Assembly: GCA_940337035.1 (NCBI GenBank)
Contig: OW679195.1
Span: 177,044,015-177,108,014 of the forward strand
DNA from: Agriotes lineatus
Taxonomy: Eukaryota > Arthropoda > Insecta > Coleoptera > Elateridae
DNA: 64,000 bases
Reading direction: 5' to 3'
Shown here: positions 45,529-58,100 of the stretch, piece by piece
Position numbering within the stretch: position 1 is the first letter of the stretch
Layout of the letters: the number at the start of each line of letters is the position of its first letter
Position numbers and translations under genes: made by a program
The notes under the pieces: model-generated
The model's input: the letters and a program-made list of their open reading frames with translations, nothing else
Databases searched by the model: none
What the model was told of the DNA's origin: nothing

Positions 45529-45824
45529 AGTTGTTGTGTACAGAAAATATTATCACATATAATATCATAAGAGCATTAATTCTTTCCGGAAATTTTTTTG
45601 AGTGCGTTCCAACAACGTCGTATTAATTTGCCTGAGCGGGACGCGAGGGCAAATTAGGACGTTGTTGGAATGCACAAATAATAATTTCCGGATATGAATT
45701 AATGCTTGAATGCAGATTCGGTAAGAAAATCGTAACGACACAAACCCTAAAAAGAAGTAATGTCTACCTACAAAAAATTTCCAAGAAATTTTTTTTGTTG
45801 TCTTGGTTACGACTCGTGAACTAA
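45529..45824. mobile_element. Foldback MITE in the LINE, 9 bp target duplication
   Basis: TTTTTCTAT flanks it on both sides (45520-45528 and 45825-45833), and the LINE codons resume across it. Inside, 45572-45704 is a hairpin: GCATTAAT...ATTAATGC with CCAACAACGTC pairing to GACGTTGTTGG around a 15-base loop. Strong inverted repeats at the outer ends are lacking. A 9 bp duplication is typical of Mutator-like transposition, but the class is unproven. Confidence 0.6.
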
Positions 45825-46513
45825 TTTTTCTATTGGTCATTAATGAGTGTCGTACGATTTTCAATACAAGACCACCCTGCTCTAAATCCACTCTGCTCTT
45901 CTATGTTTTCCACTTCCGTTTCTAACCTTTTTTTTATTGTTCTCCCGTACAGTCTACTAATCGAACTTGTAACGCTAATTCCCCTGTAATTTCGGCATTC
46001 TCCTTTATTTCCCTCTTTAAATATGGGTACAATAGTTGCCTGTTTCCATTCCTCAGGCAGTTCGTGTTGTTGAAGAAAGCATTTATTAAAAATCACTGCC
46101 AATACTTCTTTTACCCTTACATGAGCGTTTTTAATCAGTTGGATTGGTATACCTCCCGGGCCTGTCGCTTTTCCATTTTTGATCTCTTTGAGCGCATGTT
46201 CTATTTCTTTTACCGTAATTTCTTCTGTTGTTTCTTCTAGCGGCGAATTCCGAGTGGTATAGTCTATTGCTTTGTAGAATAACATTCGGTTCTCTGTAAG
46301 TAATTGTTTAAAGGTGTTTTTCCAGTTTACCATACTTATAGGAGATATTGTAGTTCACATACATTTTGTCTTAAAGTGTTTATTACTTTCCATGCTTCTT
46401 TTGCTCTGATACTTCCTACTAAGCTGTTTATGTCTGAACATTTTCTTTTCCATGCATCTTTCTTCGCCTTTTTTACTAGTGTTTTAACTTCTCAGATTAC
46501 ACGTTGTATATAT

Positions 46514-46891
46514 CGGAAGAGACCAGTTCGCTCCCGTGTATCCCTGCTGCTTTCTAATGACAGCCCAATTCGCTCCCGTGAATAGCCCTATTCGCTCCCC
46601 GGAAAATTAAGCGGCTGATTAACTTTGAAATTTGCCCACAATGTTTTTTGTACAAAAGTATAAATTTAGGTTATTTGCAGATTTAAGGTTTGTGTGTACT
46701 TAGCACAAAAATACTTGTGTGATGTAAAAAAAATGTGTGTATGACCGCAAAAAACCCTTCAGAAGCACCAGTTAACTTCACATAATAAGACTAAAACCTA
46801 TTCCTCTGTTTAGCGGCGTTGCGGACGGGAGCGAATTGGGCTATGACCTTTTTCGAGCAAGTAGACACGGGAGCGAACTGCACCCTGCCCG
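46514..46891. mobile_element. MITE with terminal and subterminal inverted repeats
   Basis: Flanked by TATATAT on both sides (46507-46513 and 46892-46898; possibly 8 bp with a leading G). Ends share CAGTTCGCTCCCGTGT in inverted orientation, and a second inverted pair lies inside (AGCCCAATTCGCTCCCG near 46561 and its complement near 46830). All four share the core TTCGCTCCCG. No coding. Inserted in the linker between endonuclease and RT of the LINE. Confidence 0.75.
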
Positions 46892-48015
46892 TATATATCC
46901 TCCTGTCCTGCGGAGTTCCTGTGTTTAGCCACTTTTGAAACTTTATTTTATTTTCGTCAATTTTACCCTGTATTTCTTCATTCCACCAGTAATCGCATTT
47001 TCTTTAAAAAAAAAATTTCCTATGGCTTCGTTTGCTGCCTCATGTAATTTTTGTTTCAATTGTTCGTATATGTCTTTGGCTGGTTGTTCTACATTAATTT
47101 GCATTTTATTACTCAGTCTTAATTTATATAGGAATCGAGTGGAATCACCTTTAAGGCTGTCAATATTATATACGGGGTACTCTGTTGTGTTAGTACTGTA
47201 GTCCTCATTTGTTTTGTCCTGCTTGTTCTTATAGTTGACGTACATTTTGGTTTAACTAGGAAATGATCACTCCCGCACTCTGCCCCTCTATAGACTAACA
47301 TCTTGAGTTTTAATGTCTCATACTTGTCTCTGTATGATGTAATCGAGTATAGACTTTAAATTTCGTGTTGGTTGTATCCACGTATATCTGTGTATTTCTT
47401 TATGTTTAAAATGCCCATTCGTGCTTTTTAGTTCAAATTGCTCACATATATCTATTAGCCGTTCTCCATTATCGTTACATACAACTTCCCCGTATCTACC
47501 AGCTACATTATCCCATATCTTAGAACCTATCCTTCCATTTAAATCTCCCATTAGCAGTATTTATTTTCTTTGTTTCACCCTTTCTAGTGTGGTCGTCAGT
47601 TCTTCTTCAAACATGTTCTTTACTACTTCTGTTGCGTCATTTGTGGGAGCATATACTGATATAATGACTATCGTATGTCCGTATATGTTAAGTTCTAATT
47701 GCATTAATCTTTCGTTAATCTCTTCCCATGTCTTGATAAATTTCTTCCACTTTTTATGTATTACTATCGATACACCACATTTGGCTCTTTTTTATTTGGG
47801 CACCCCAATATAGAAATGTATGTAATTTCCAATTTCCTCATTTCCGGTGCCTTTCTTTTTTGTTTCTGTTAGTGTACCGATGTCAATATGAAACTTCTCC
47901 AGTTGATCAAATACTTCTTTTTGTTTATTGTTCAAACCTTGCACATTCCATGTAGCCATATTCATTGTCCTTTTCCGCATCCTTAGTCGTCTTCTGTTTT
48001 TTCCATCCTGCATCC

Positions 48016-48849
48016 GAGGCTGAGCCTTTGAGTTTTTAGTGATTTTACGTTTTTTATAGGTATCGAAGGACTAGTCCGACCCTAACCCCCAACCTGGAGG
48101 ATCAGGATTTTTTGTCGGAGTTTACTCTCTTAGCCGAAGGTTCCAGTTTTAAGGCGCCGAGAAATCGCCTTTCGTCCTTTCTCGTTGGCTACCGTCTATT
48201 ACGACTGCAGTTAGGGGGTACGACGAGAACGTGAGAATAGGACTTCTGGCAGGCATTTCTCGATGTTTGTTTAGAAATGCTAATTCGGCATTAGCATCCC
48301 TTTCGAGACCCTATACCAGCATTCACCCCTCTGGAAATAAAGTAACGGGTAAATTCATGAACTTTGTTAATATTAATTTTTATGAAAAAATCGTGAAGGG
48401 GTACAGCGATTTTAATTGTACGACATACACTACAACCATCTCTATGTTGCTACATAATTTTTTTTAAAGTTATGATGTCATCGACTTTTTTTTAAATGAC
48501 AACCTCAATTTTTTATTATTGATTTGGTAGTACTTTTTATGTGGTTTTCAATGATATAAAATTTTCAATATGTTATATTTGAAAAAAAAATCGAGAAAAA
48601 TGGTCTTAAAGTTTAAACATTAAAAACCAATGAAATGAGCAAAATAAACGGTAACTGAAGATTCCTTTATGACTTTCATTCCGAGATTTAATCCTTATTT
48701 CACTGGACTATATAACTGCGACAGAATCAGTAAAGTGAGTACCGGTGAGTGCCAAAATTGGAAGAAGGATGGAAAAAATCACAATATTCTGAACGTCGAG
48801 TCGTTTAGCTCTCACCTACCGACCTGATTCAGAAGTCAAACGTTTCGAA
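48016..48849. other. LINE 5' region, then unassigned AT-rich DNA
   Basis: 48016-48245 is probably the 5' untranslated part of the minus-strand LINE (it joins the endonuclease frame without a break and is richer in GC). From about 48250 on nothing is recognised. Confidence 0.4.
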
Positions 48850-49900
48850 TGCGGACAACTAGACGATTCGTAAAAACTGTGCAGGTTGCGATCCGCAAGA
48901 CGAGGACACCGGCACTACTGACATGGGTTTTTACGGCCGGTCGTTCCAATCGTGGTTCACGAGACACCTGGGCCAAACAAAGCATGGCCGGTTGCAAGAT
49001 TTACAGAGTGTTGGATAAAACTTGTTTTTTAGCGACATCAGAACAAGAGGATCACGATCGAGTTCATCATTCTCCCAGATAGGTCTTTCCTAGGGAAGGA
49101 CTTCCTGGAAGACGCCAGGATAATCATCGATTTGTCTACGAGATGCTACCAGTTTTCAGAGTATATGAGCCTACCCATTCTTGCTTAAGGTATTGCCCTT
49201 ATTTTTTGCAAAGTTACATTTACAAGAATGATGTAACTCAGTGCCTTACACGATAGCTTCGACACCTCATGGGAGCGACGCTGTTGGTTGAAAACAAGAA
49301 GCTCTTTAGCCCGGACGAGGAATCTGCTGTAACCCGAGCGAGTTCGGAGATCAACTACGATTTGTATGCTATTATATCTTCGAGAACTGCATCCTCGACG
49401 TCTACCTGCAAATGGACCAAGAAGCATCTTTGACCAGCTCGTCCATTTTTCCCCATTCGCGTCTCGGAAGATTATGGATGACACTACCATGAAATTTAAA
49501 ATGATCCAGGTGGAAAATCTCGAATTGCGTCCCGACAAGGAGCAAGTCCTGTACCCAGACAGCCGGAAAAAGATTATCCAATTAATCACTACTCCGCATC
49601 TAGTACAGGAACATAACCAAAACAGGAATAAAGACATCGCTGACGCAGGCTGGAGAGATGCACAACAGCACAACCCAGGAGGTCAAGTACTGATCACATC
49701 GCATCTGCTCAGCAAGGATGTATGCCGCCAAGGGTGTAGCTGCTAAATTCATTCTGCGAAGAGATGACCCTTGCGTAATATTTCAACACGTATCGCTAAC
49801 GTGGTACGAGGTTGCCGTCAGGAATAATCCAAACATTACAGAAACCTACAGACCAGGAGCCGGTGCAGCCGATATGAAGAAAGGGGGAACATCGACGTAA
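48850..49900 (+). pseudogene. Gypsy-type retrotransposon relic
   Basis: At about 49050-49180 one frame reads ILPDRSFLGKDFLEDARIIIDL, the end of a Gypsy retropepsin domain. At 49366-49900 two overlapping frames give VQEHNQNRNKDIADAGWRDA, GGQVLITSHLLS and GVAAKFILRRDDPCVI, then an AVRNN tail. This is the C-terminal region of a Gypsy integrase that follows the DDE core, including the chromodomain-like GPF-type block. RT, RNase H and the DDE core between them are missing or beyond recognition. The upstream part near 48920 might contain a decayed zinc knuckle. A relic with a large internal deletion. Confidence 0.6.
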
Positions 49901-50251
49901 TGCAATGTATTGAAAATTGTAGGGTTGTAGCCTGTACCCCCGCAGGCTAAATCACCTGTATGCACTCCAAATACTTGCGTGTCTACCTCAATCCAAGGGA
50001 TGGATGCTAGCGCTTGCTTAAAGTCGCGCTCCGACAAAATGATCAGCAAGGCTTCCCTGATTGCTTCTCGCTACTAAGACTCAAGTGTATGTGTATATAT
50101 GTATTTTGATTTTTTACCACTGTTTTGGTTCGATACTGCTTATCTTGTTTGACTATTTATGTTTTGTTCTATTGTTTTTGTGCTCGCGGCTCTGTCGAAC
50201 TTTTTTCCTGAATGAAACAGTCTTGTGACTTTCTCAATAGAGAGTAATGTA
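49901..50251. other. Possible Gypsy 3' end, unproven
   Basis: It follows the integrase tail directly, where a 3' LTR would be expected, but no second LTR copy or target duplication was found. Confidence 0.3.
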
Positions 50252-52081
50252 TTATAGTCCAGTCGTTGAAGGTTTTCCGCTCCGAATTCTTTGAACCTTG
50301 ACCGATTGACGTGAAATTTGGTGAGTGGTTAGGGGATGACTCAAGGAGCTAAAGTGACATAGCGTCGAGGTGCGCTTTTACCCTGAGAGTGGATGCCACC
50401 TCTTCTTGGGGGTGGAAATGTGTTCATCGAAATAACCCTGTAAATGGATAGAGGGACAAATTCTAAGTAAAAAATGTTCTATATAGTTTTTTCGATAGAT
50501 CGATATTTTTCGAGCTATTCGCCATTGAAAACTTAGATTTTTCGTTATAAAAATGTATGTTTTTGGACGGTTTTTCGCGAATAAGTCGAAAACTTCGCGT
50601 TCTATCAAATAAGTTGTAATAACCAAAAATGAAGCTTAGAAAACAGGAGAGAGATTAGTTTTTTATGAATGCTCTAGGTCCAAAATAAAAGAAGTTATGG
50701 CTCGTTGAAGAAGATTTTTTTTTGCAACAACTTGGTTCGAAGTAATCAACGTTAATTAACGAAAACCGACGCATTGTTCGGAAAAAACTTATAGAACATT
50801 TTTTGTAGTGATTGAAAAGACCTTTAAAATGAGCACTGTTAAAAGTCGATTGCATTATAACTAAGCAAGTTACGATGCAAAAACGGTGGGCCACTCGAAT
50901 TTTTGAAAAAAAAATGAGCGATAAAACCCCAGCCATTCCACTAGAATTGATATTGACCACTATCCCTTTACAAATTACTTTATTACTCATGTAATCCAAA
51001 AGTTTGGGCGGGTTAGAATGCGTATTTTTCGAAAAGAATATGATGAAAATGGAAAACGTATTTTTCAAATTTCTTAAAAAAATACCTTATTTTGAAAATA
51101 CCTAAAACTAAAGAAAAAAACGTAAAAAATAATATAGTACAAAAATGTGGATATTTTCTTAACGAACATTTTAGTTTTTTTAAATTTCTGCAGGAAAAAA
51201 ATAACGGAGATATAAATGTTAGAAGTTTGCATTATAGTGCGCGCACCACCCCTCCCGAGCCCTTCAACCTTTTACTTTTTGAATATGCAAAGTCTGAGTA
51301 TGTCGAAAAACGTTTGGATTACATGAGTAATACTAAAATAAAGTAATTTATAAAGGGATAATGATCAATATCAATTCTGGTGGAATGGCTGGTGTTTTAG
51401 CGCTCATTTTTTTTTCAAAAATTTGAGTGGCCCACCGTTTTTGCATCGTAACTCGCTAAGTTATAATGCAATCGACTTTTAACAGTGCTCATTTTAAAAA
51501 TCTTTTCAATCACTACAAAAAATGTTCTATAAGTTTTTCCCGAAAAATGCATCGGTTTTTCGTTAATTAACGTTGATTACTTCGAACAAAGTTGTTGCAA
51601 AAAAAATCTTCTTCAACGAGCCATAACTTCTTTTATTTTGGACCTAGAGCATTCATAAAACAACCAATCTCTTTGATCTTTTCTAAGCTTCATTTTTGGT
51701 TATTGCAACTTATTTGATAATACGCGAAGTTTTCGACTTTTTAGCGAAAAACCGTCCAAAAACATGCATTTTTATCACGAAAAATCTAAGTTTTCAATCG
51801 CGAACAGCTCGAAAAATATCGATCTATCGAAAAAACTATATAGAACATTTTTTACTTAGAATTTGTCCCTCTATCCATTTCCGGGATTATTTTGAGTGAA
51901 CAATTTTCACCCCCGAGAAGGGGTGACATCCACTCTCAGGGTAAAAGCGCACATCGGCGCTATGTCACTTTTGCTCCTTCAGCCATCCCCTAACCACTCA
52001 CCAAATTTCACGCCAATCGGTCAAGGTTCAAAGAATTCTGAGGTAATAGCATATTTTTACCTTCAATGACTGGACTATTAA
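50252..52081. mobile_element. 1.83 kb palindromic element
   Basis: Ends TAGTCCAGTCGTTGAAGGT (left) and the complement of TAGTCCAGTCATTGAAGGT (right). Arms of about 750 bp each (50252-51003 and 51308-52081) are complementary over their whole length with scattered differences; the loop is about 300 bp and includes a GC-rich patch (GCGCGCACCACCCCTCCC). TTA is present on both outer sides and may be the target duplication. Frames within it are short and not conserved, so it is non-autonomous. Confidence 0.85.
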
Positions 52082-54026
52082 TTTCTTCCTAGTTTGTAAA
52101 ATATCTCCGTGTTCAGTATTTTTCAATAACCTGCAGTAAAATTAAAAATTTGTGGGAATAACGCTGTTTAGATCAGGGCAGGGCTGTCGTTACAGCAGGT
52201 GCGAGCGTGCGACCGCACCGGGCGGCTGTTTTTGGGGGGCGGCTATTTTTCTTAACAAAATATTATAATATTTTTTTATTATATGATATGATTGCTCCAA
52301 CGTACGAACATTAATATTACTGGATCTGCCAAATGCCTTTAATCACTTAAAAATAATTTTCAAAACTGTCGAACAGATGCCTTTTTTAAACAATTATTGG
52401 TTGATGCTGGAGAACTAAAACGGGCCAATTCGTGCCACCTGTATTTACCTATTCTGTACCTTTGGATTATATACCCAATTAGTAGTAAAGCCTGCCAGTA
52501 TGTGTTCTTATGTTTTATTTACGTAACAATGCAGTATAAGTAGGAATCGATATAAGTGACCGCAGGCTATAAGTTTCCGAGTGCGAACACACCAGTGCAA
52601 TGTGCAAGCTCTGCAAGATAATTCGAGGATTAACGATCAGCGGATCCGAAAACAACGCTGGAAGCAGCAAGTTAACTCATTCGCGCTAAATTTGGTGAAC
52701 CGCGCGGATCGACCTATTCGGACCCTAATAGGTGAATAGCGCAGATCAATTGATTCGCTGCCAAATTGGCCAAGTGAAGTCTTGTGTGTGTCCACCACGG
52801 GGTACGGGCAGTTCTAGGCGAGATGCAAGCCATAGAAGTGAAACAATACATTGGAGGCGCCAGCGGTGTCCAAATAGACGGCGCTTGAAGAAAAATTTCG
52901 ACCGCAGCACCCCAGCGGTCCACGGGCTACTTGTTGAACAAAGGGAAACAAGATTAGCCCTGGTGGAAACCGCGCTACGAGGTCAGAAAACAATTACAAT
53001 ATTGTTGATAATAGTTTTAACGAACCATTTCTCAACTATGAGCACGGGGCTCGTTGCCAAGTAATGGGGAAGTACCGGCCGGCATTACGTCATTTGCTGA
53101 TTTGGCGTCCAGGGGCTACAAATAGAGACGCATCCTAAAGAATCGACAACTTCGCGTTCAAGCTATTCGTGTGTACGGAATTATTTTATACATTGCTCTC
53201 GTAAGCTTTGGCTTTGCATGCGCTATTGAAAGTTTAGTATCCAGTTAAGGCATTTTCTCATATGCAGTGCACAACTGCTTTATGTACTTGTTTTTGTGTA
53301 TATTTCTTTGTGTGTCTATGTTTGTTTACATATTATATGTATTCCTGTAAACTGTTGGGTTTTTATTACTATTGGTGTTTGCATTTGTAAGTATAACATT
53401 TCAGGTGTCAACGGGCTGACCTCAACAATATTAGTTTACCCTTAGCCGCACTGACGATGTGAATAGAGCCTCATAGCTCACCGACTAGATAAGCTAGCGA
53501 ACCAAATAATTGTAACGTAATCATTCAGTAGGTGTAGGGCTAGGCAAAAGGCCGTATTACAGAACTAACGGGTGAATTGGAAATCGAAGCGAAATTCTCG
53601 TCTGAATCTAAAGCTTGACCGAGAAAAAACGAGGCAATTTTTACATGAAGGTAAAGATGAACCGTTACACTACCCTGAATAAAAGTTCAAAGTTGATATA
53701 TTTTTTTGTGTGTTGTACATAATAATTCAATATTTTTTCTACGATCGTGTCAAAATGACAACTTTCTGCACAGTTTCTAAAGTCAAAAGTGACGTAATAT
53801 TAGCGCTCGAATTACGTCTTTTTAACACGTTGCCATTGGAGGCCGCTAGCGCGTTGTGCTTTTAAACTCGTCGCACTTGCTTTAAAGGCGTACTTATACA
53901 CTAGTATCATAATATACTATAAAAGAAAGATTCGAACTTTTAAGGGTTCATGCAGATTATTTTTCGTTTCTTTACAATATTTCATTGCTTTCCACTTTTA
54001 ATAAAAATTAATTAGTCAAACACTGC

Positions 54027-54851
54027 ATGGATTTGCATACATACTTATCCCATAGTGGTATTTATAATAGTTACATAAACGGCTTGGAACATAAAGATGA
54101 GCTGCTCTTATTTATGACTTTGATTGGGTTAAACGAACATGAAACTAATAATCCTTTAAATACTCTTAAGTACATAACAGAAAATAATTTAGACTATTCA
54201 ATTCACCTGTCATCTGTCAAAAAGTGACCAATGAAAATCCAGAATTCTGACGTATCTTCACCAATCAAAAAAATATCAGTGGATATATCTTCCTAGAAGG
54301 TATTCAAGTGACTATTTTAAACAAATTTGATTTTTATTAGAAAAAGTCAATATTAGTGTTCTGTTACTATAGAAATTGCGTAGTTTGTTGCTAGATTTAC
54401 TGAAAACTAATTTGAAAAAGTAGTTTGGTTCATTAAATAGTCCCTCGAATACCATTCTTAGTCAAAGTTAAGTAGATTATTTTTGCGGTGGTATCACTAC
54501 TGATGTCCATTGCGCTTTGGATTAGGACTCGTGCTAGCGCACTCGTCCTAATCGTACCAAAGCGCAATGGACATTCGTGACACCACCGCAAAAATAGTCG
54601 ACATAACTTTGACTACTCATGGTATTATAAGTGAAAACACTTTCCCTAATTTAGTAATATTTCTTAGAATCTCACTCATTTTACCCATCTCAGTTGCTTC
54701 TGGGGAAAGAAGTTTCTCGAAATTAAAAATAATCGAAAATTATTTAAGATCATATATGTCGCAGGAACATTTAACTGGTTTGGCATTAATCTCCATCGAA
54801 CATGAATGTGCCAAGAATTTAAATTATGATAAAATAATTTCTGTTTTCTGA
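54027..54851 (+). pseudogene. hAT transposase C-terminal remnant, interrupted by a MITE
   Basis: 54027-54227 encodes LEHKDELLLFMTLIG...NPLNTLKYITENNL. 54627-54851 resumes with FPNLVIFLRISLILPISVASGERSFSKLKIIENYLRS and SQEHLTGLALISIEHE, the hAT dimerisation block with the catalytic Glu region. The gap between the two parts is filled by a foldback and about 0.2 kb of further inserted sequence. The N-terminal zinc finger and first two catalytic residues are gone. Confidence 0.75.
54448..54626. mobile_element. 179 bp foldback MITE inside the hAT relic
   Basis: Perfectly centred hairpin: GTGCTAGCGCAC at the middle, arms containing CCAAAGCGCAATGGAC and its complement, outer ends AATACCAT and ATGGTATT. 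Inserted in the transposase frame. Confidence 0.75.
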
Positions 54852-55112
54852 AAAAAAGCCCGAAGATATATTTAGATTTTTTTATGTACCTATGTATTTG
54901 TGTCTGAGTGAGATTTTTTAGAGTTTAATTTTTATGTATGTATTATGTATGTGTTACTACGTAGTATATAGTATATGTATATTTAACAGTGTTATATTTT
55001 TTAATAAACATTTTTTTTTAAATTTAGCCGTTTTTAATAGTTACAGACATAAGGGCAACAATTTAAAAACCTGCACCGGGCGGCCAAAAATCTAGCGACG
55101 GCCCTGTCAGGG

Positions 55113-58100
55113 ACTATTGCTCTTGCCAGTAAGGATTGAGCTCTGTTGGATAACAGGTTCCGATGTACAACCACGTCGTCTAGTTAACATTAGCTGTACT
55201 ATGGTTTTGGTTACTTTCATGTAAGTTAAATGTATTAAGTATTATAGAAAGCTTTCGCAAAATCCTAAATTAAGAGGAACCGTTTGTTTAAAATTGTACT
55301 GTTTTATAAACTTTACCTGAATGGACCCTTACTAGAGCATGAATGTGGACACAAAGAAACTTTTTATGTTTCTACAGATGAGTAAGTTTTGAACACGACA
55401 CGGTGTTGTATGTTAAATAGAACTATAATCAGTTTACATTAAAATAGAAATAGATCGAGTACTACATGATATTTGACATAATCCATAAACTCTGCTTTTT
55501 TATATGAAAGTCCTTAGTAATTCAAATAATCATCTTAAAATTATTAAATGTTTTTAATACATACGAGAAAATGTAGCACGACATAAATCATCCGCAGGCT
55601 AAAGGTATGTTGACAGGCAAGAAGGAAAAGAAGCAAAAAAATTGCATCTATATGGTTTTAAAAAATGTTCCCCGTAAAAAGTCGTTCATTAGCGAAATTT
55701 GATCAATTTTGTTGAATGTAGTAATTTAAGGTATTCATTTCAACATAAATTAGATTTCATTTTGTCGATACTTCTAAAATAAAATTATTGGCGAAAGGGG
55801 CGATATTGAAAGCCCATTCGATTATGGCAAATGCTTGTCACATCTAATTAGCACTCAGGAATATGTACTAGGTAGGCATTTAAGATTGCAGTTCTTATAC
55901 GCCTCCTTCAAATAGGTTTAAAACCAAATGTCTGTTATAAATGATCTGAAATTTACTGCACCTTGACGTACAGGTGTTTAAATACTTCCTATTTTTCAAA
56001 TTGCCGTTCTTTATTTAATTTTAATTGTCAATAATATCAGTACACAGGATCGACGCAATCGCTTTAATAGTCTTAATAACGACGATAATTGAATAATTGC
56101 ACGTAAATGGAATCTTGTTACACGCAAAAAGCACATTAGCCCCATTCGAAGCGCTGCAAAGAATTCATCGTCTAAGTGGGTAGTAATTGTGGGAGATGGA
56201 ATGGGTGGTTGGGCCATAATATGGGTCATTTGTGTCTTTATTACTGGCACAGTTCAGATGCCAGAGAGGCAGCAACCTCTTTAAATTTTAAAAATAGAAC
56301 TGGCTACCTATAAAGGATCCTCGATATAAATCTCCGGTTAGAAAGGTTCCATTGTGTTCCAGAAAAACCGGCGGCAATTTTTCCGCTCGGGACGCCCACT
56401 GTTGATATTGCAAATTTCCATATTTATTCTCTATTATCGCTACTATGCTGTACAAGTCATAGTTAAACGAATAATTGTGTATGCAAACCTACCGCACCTC
56501 CCACTCGGAGATGAGCTCATAAACATAAGCTGCATCGCAAATTTCTAGTAATCTCTTCGGGAATCTAAATTAATCACAATATTTTATACATGCGAGCCGT
56601 TAGAAACGGAGATACTACAAGGCGTTCTAACATAAATATCCCGGACTCGTCTGCAAGTAATTCAAGATTCCTCTACAGGGATTTCAGGGTTTCCTACGTA
56701 AATATGAGGCGAGGCGACGCGACGGTCTCAACAAAATAATTAATGAATGCACTAACAAGATGTTTTTCCTAAAAGTGTTGGTAAAAACAATTGAGTCTGT
56801 CAGAATACCACAAAATGAAGTCATTTAGTAGATTGAGATTGAGATTGACAAGTATGATCACCAAGAAATATATTTTTTAAAGCCACCAGTTTTATTAATA
56901 AACCTTTAATTAACTCCGATAAGAAAACATTATAAAAATGCGAAGGGTGTTTTATTTTTTCTGAGTTTAAATGTAAATCTCTGTTATTTTTAAAACTAGA
57001 AGGCAATAGCTTGTACTCTTTAAGATCAACGTAACAGCGAAAATGGAAGCTGAACATCGTTTTCCATTTCTGAGCTACATTTTTACATACTTTCTAACAT
57101 AGCTTCATCTAATTTACTATGGATGCTTGAATGCCATGATCTATTGTTTTAGTTTGTATATATGTGTATGTTGTGTTGTAACGTTTCGTAATTTTAGCAT
57201 TTTTTAATTTTAAGCTCAAGATCAAGTTTGATTATTTTACGTTATTAATTACTTCTCGCGGATAGCTCAAGTTTAAGGTTGTAAACAAGTGAAGTAAGAG
57301 AGTCGAGTCAAGATTATACAGGTGTTTATTTTGTTTGACTAGACTAGATTATAAAATAAAATATGTATTTTAAGATATTTACAAGTAAAATAAACAAAAT
57401 AGAATTCTTCCTGGTGGCCTCGGTGGTACGGACAGACCATAGGGGTGAAGGGCGGCGTTCTCCGGTAGCGGATATGGAAGGTCTCCCTTGCTTGCAGCTC
57501 GAATGGCTAAAAAACACCAAAATTAATAATCCAATTTTAGCTCGTCAGTCCCGGGTTTCTTCAGATTTTAGGATTGATAAGACAAAAGTCAAAACGATTC
57601 TGGGACAGTTAACAGCCACCCTAATCCTGGAAAACGTAACCGCTTGCCGCACTAACTACATAATAAATTTATAGATTTCAGAGCCCGAGAAAGTCCTTCG
57701 GGCCGAGCGTTTCTTTAATAATCGCCGGTAAAATTGGGGCCTTCCCGGTTAAATATTAAGAGAGCTTCCGCTCGCTGATTTAAACTGAATTTAGGCCGTT
57801 CGCGATTCTACGTGGACCTCGGTCTGGTGAGCGTTTGTGGCTAGCTATCAGGAGAAATTATTTAACAGTAAGGTGGTTTCACGGGCTACTGAACCTGAAA
57901 GATCGGTAAATCTGAGCAGCAAAATGTTGTTCCATTGAGCTCCAAGATTAACAAGACAAGGTGTTTTTATATACAGGATTGTTTTAAAGCAGTTCGACTA
58001 ACGCAAGCAAGCGAGATTTTGCTTTTTTATATGCTTTGTGATCTCCTTCCACGTCGCGTCGTTTACCTAGGAAAATCTAAGAGGGGCTAAACCATATATA

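Larger units (their letters stand above)
45458..48015 (-). pseudogene. APE-type LINE, 5' part (endonuclease and RT fingers)
   Basis: The minus strand encodes, from about 48013 down, an AP-type endonuclease: TWNVQGLN (Asn), TETKKKG (Glu), MGDLNGRIG (Asp/Asn), and GSDHFLVK with the SDH active-site motif. A linker follows, then the RT start: GPGGIPIQLIKN, LPEEWKQATIVPIFK, CRNYRGISV and SGFRAG, and FVDLHKAYDSVP (motif A) up to the BEL insertion. Several frameshifts and stops are present. Two younger insertions lie inside it: a foldback at 45529-45824 and a MITE at 46514-46891. This enzyme pair nicks target DNA and copies the LINE RNA in place. Confidence 0.8.
52179..55106 (+). mobile_element. Degraded hAT transposon (ZMYM1/DUF4371-like)
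   Basis: Ends CAGGGCTGTCG (left) and the complement of CAGGGCCGTCGC (right). tcaggg is found on both sides (52173-52178 and 55107-55112), 6 bases where 8 would be usual. The GC-rich GCACCGGGCGGC subterminal motif occurs near each end. Only the C-terminal part of the transposase survives; the left half (about 52560-53600) is unrelated-looking sequence, probably another insertion. Confidence 0.75.

Noticed and set aside
56180..56280. A plus-strand GDGMGG stretch resembling alkaline phosphatase
   Set aside because: Only a few residues match, the frame is closed upstream by stops and no other phosphatase motif is near.
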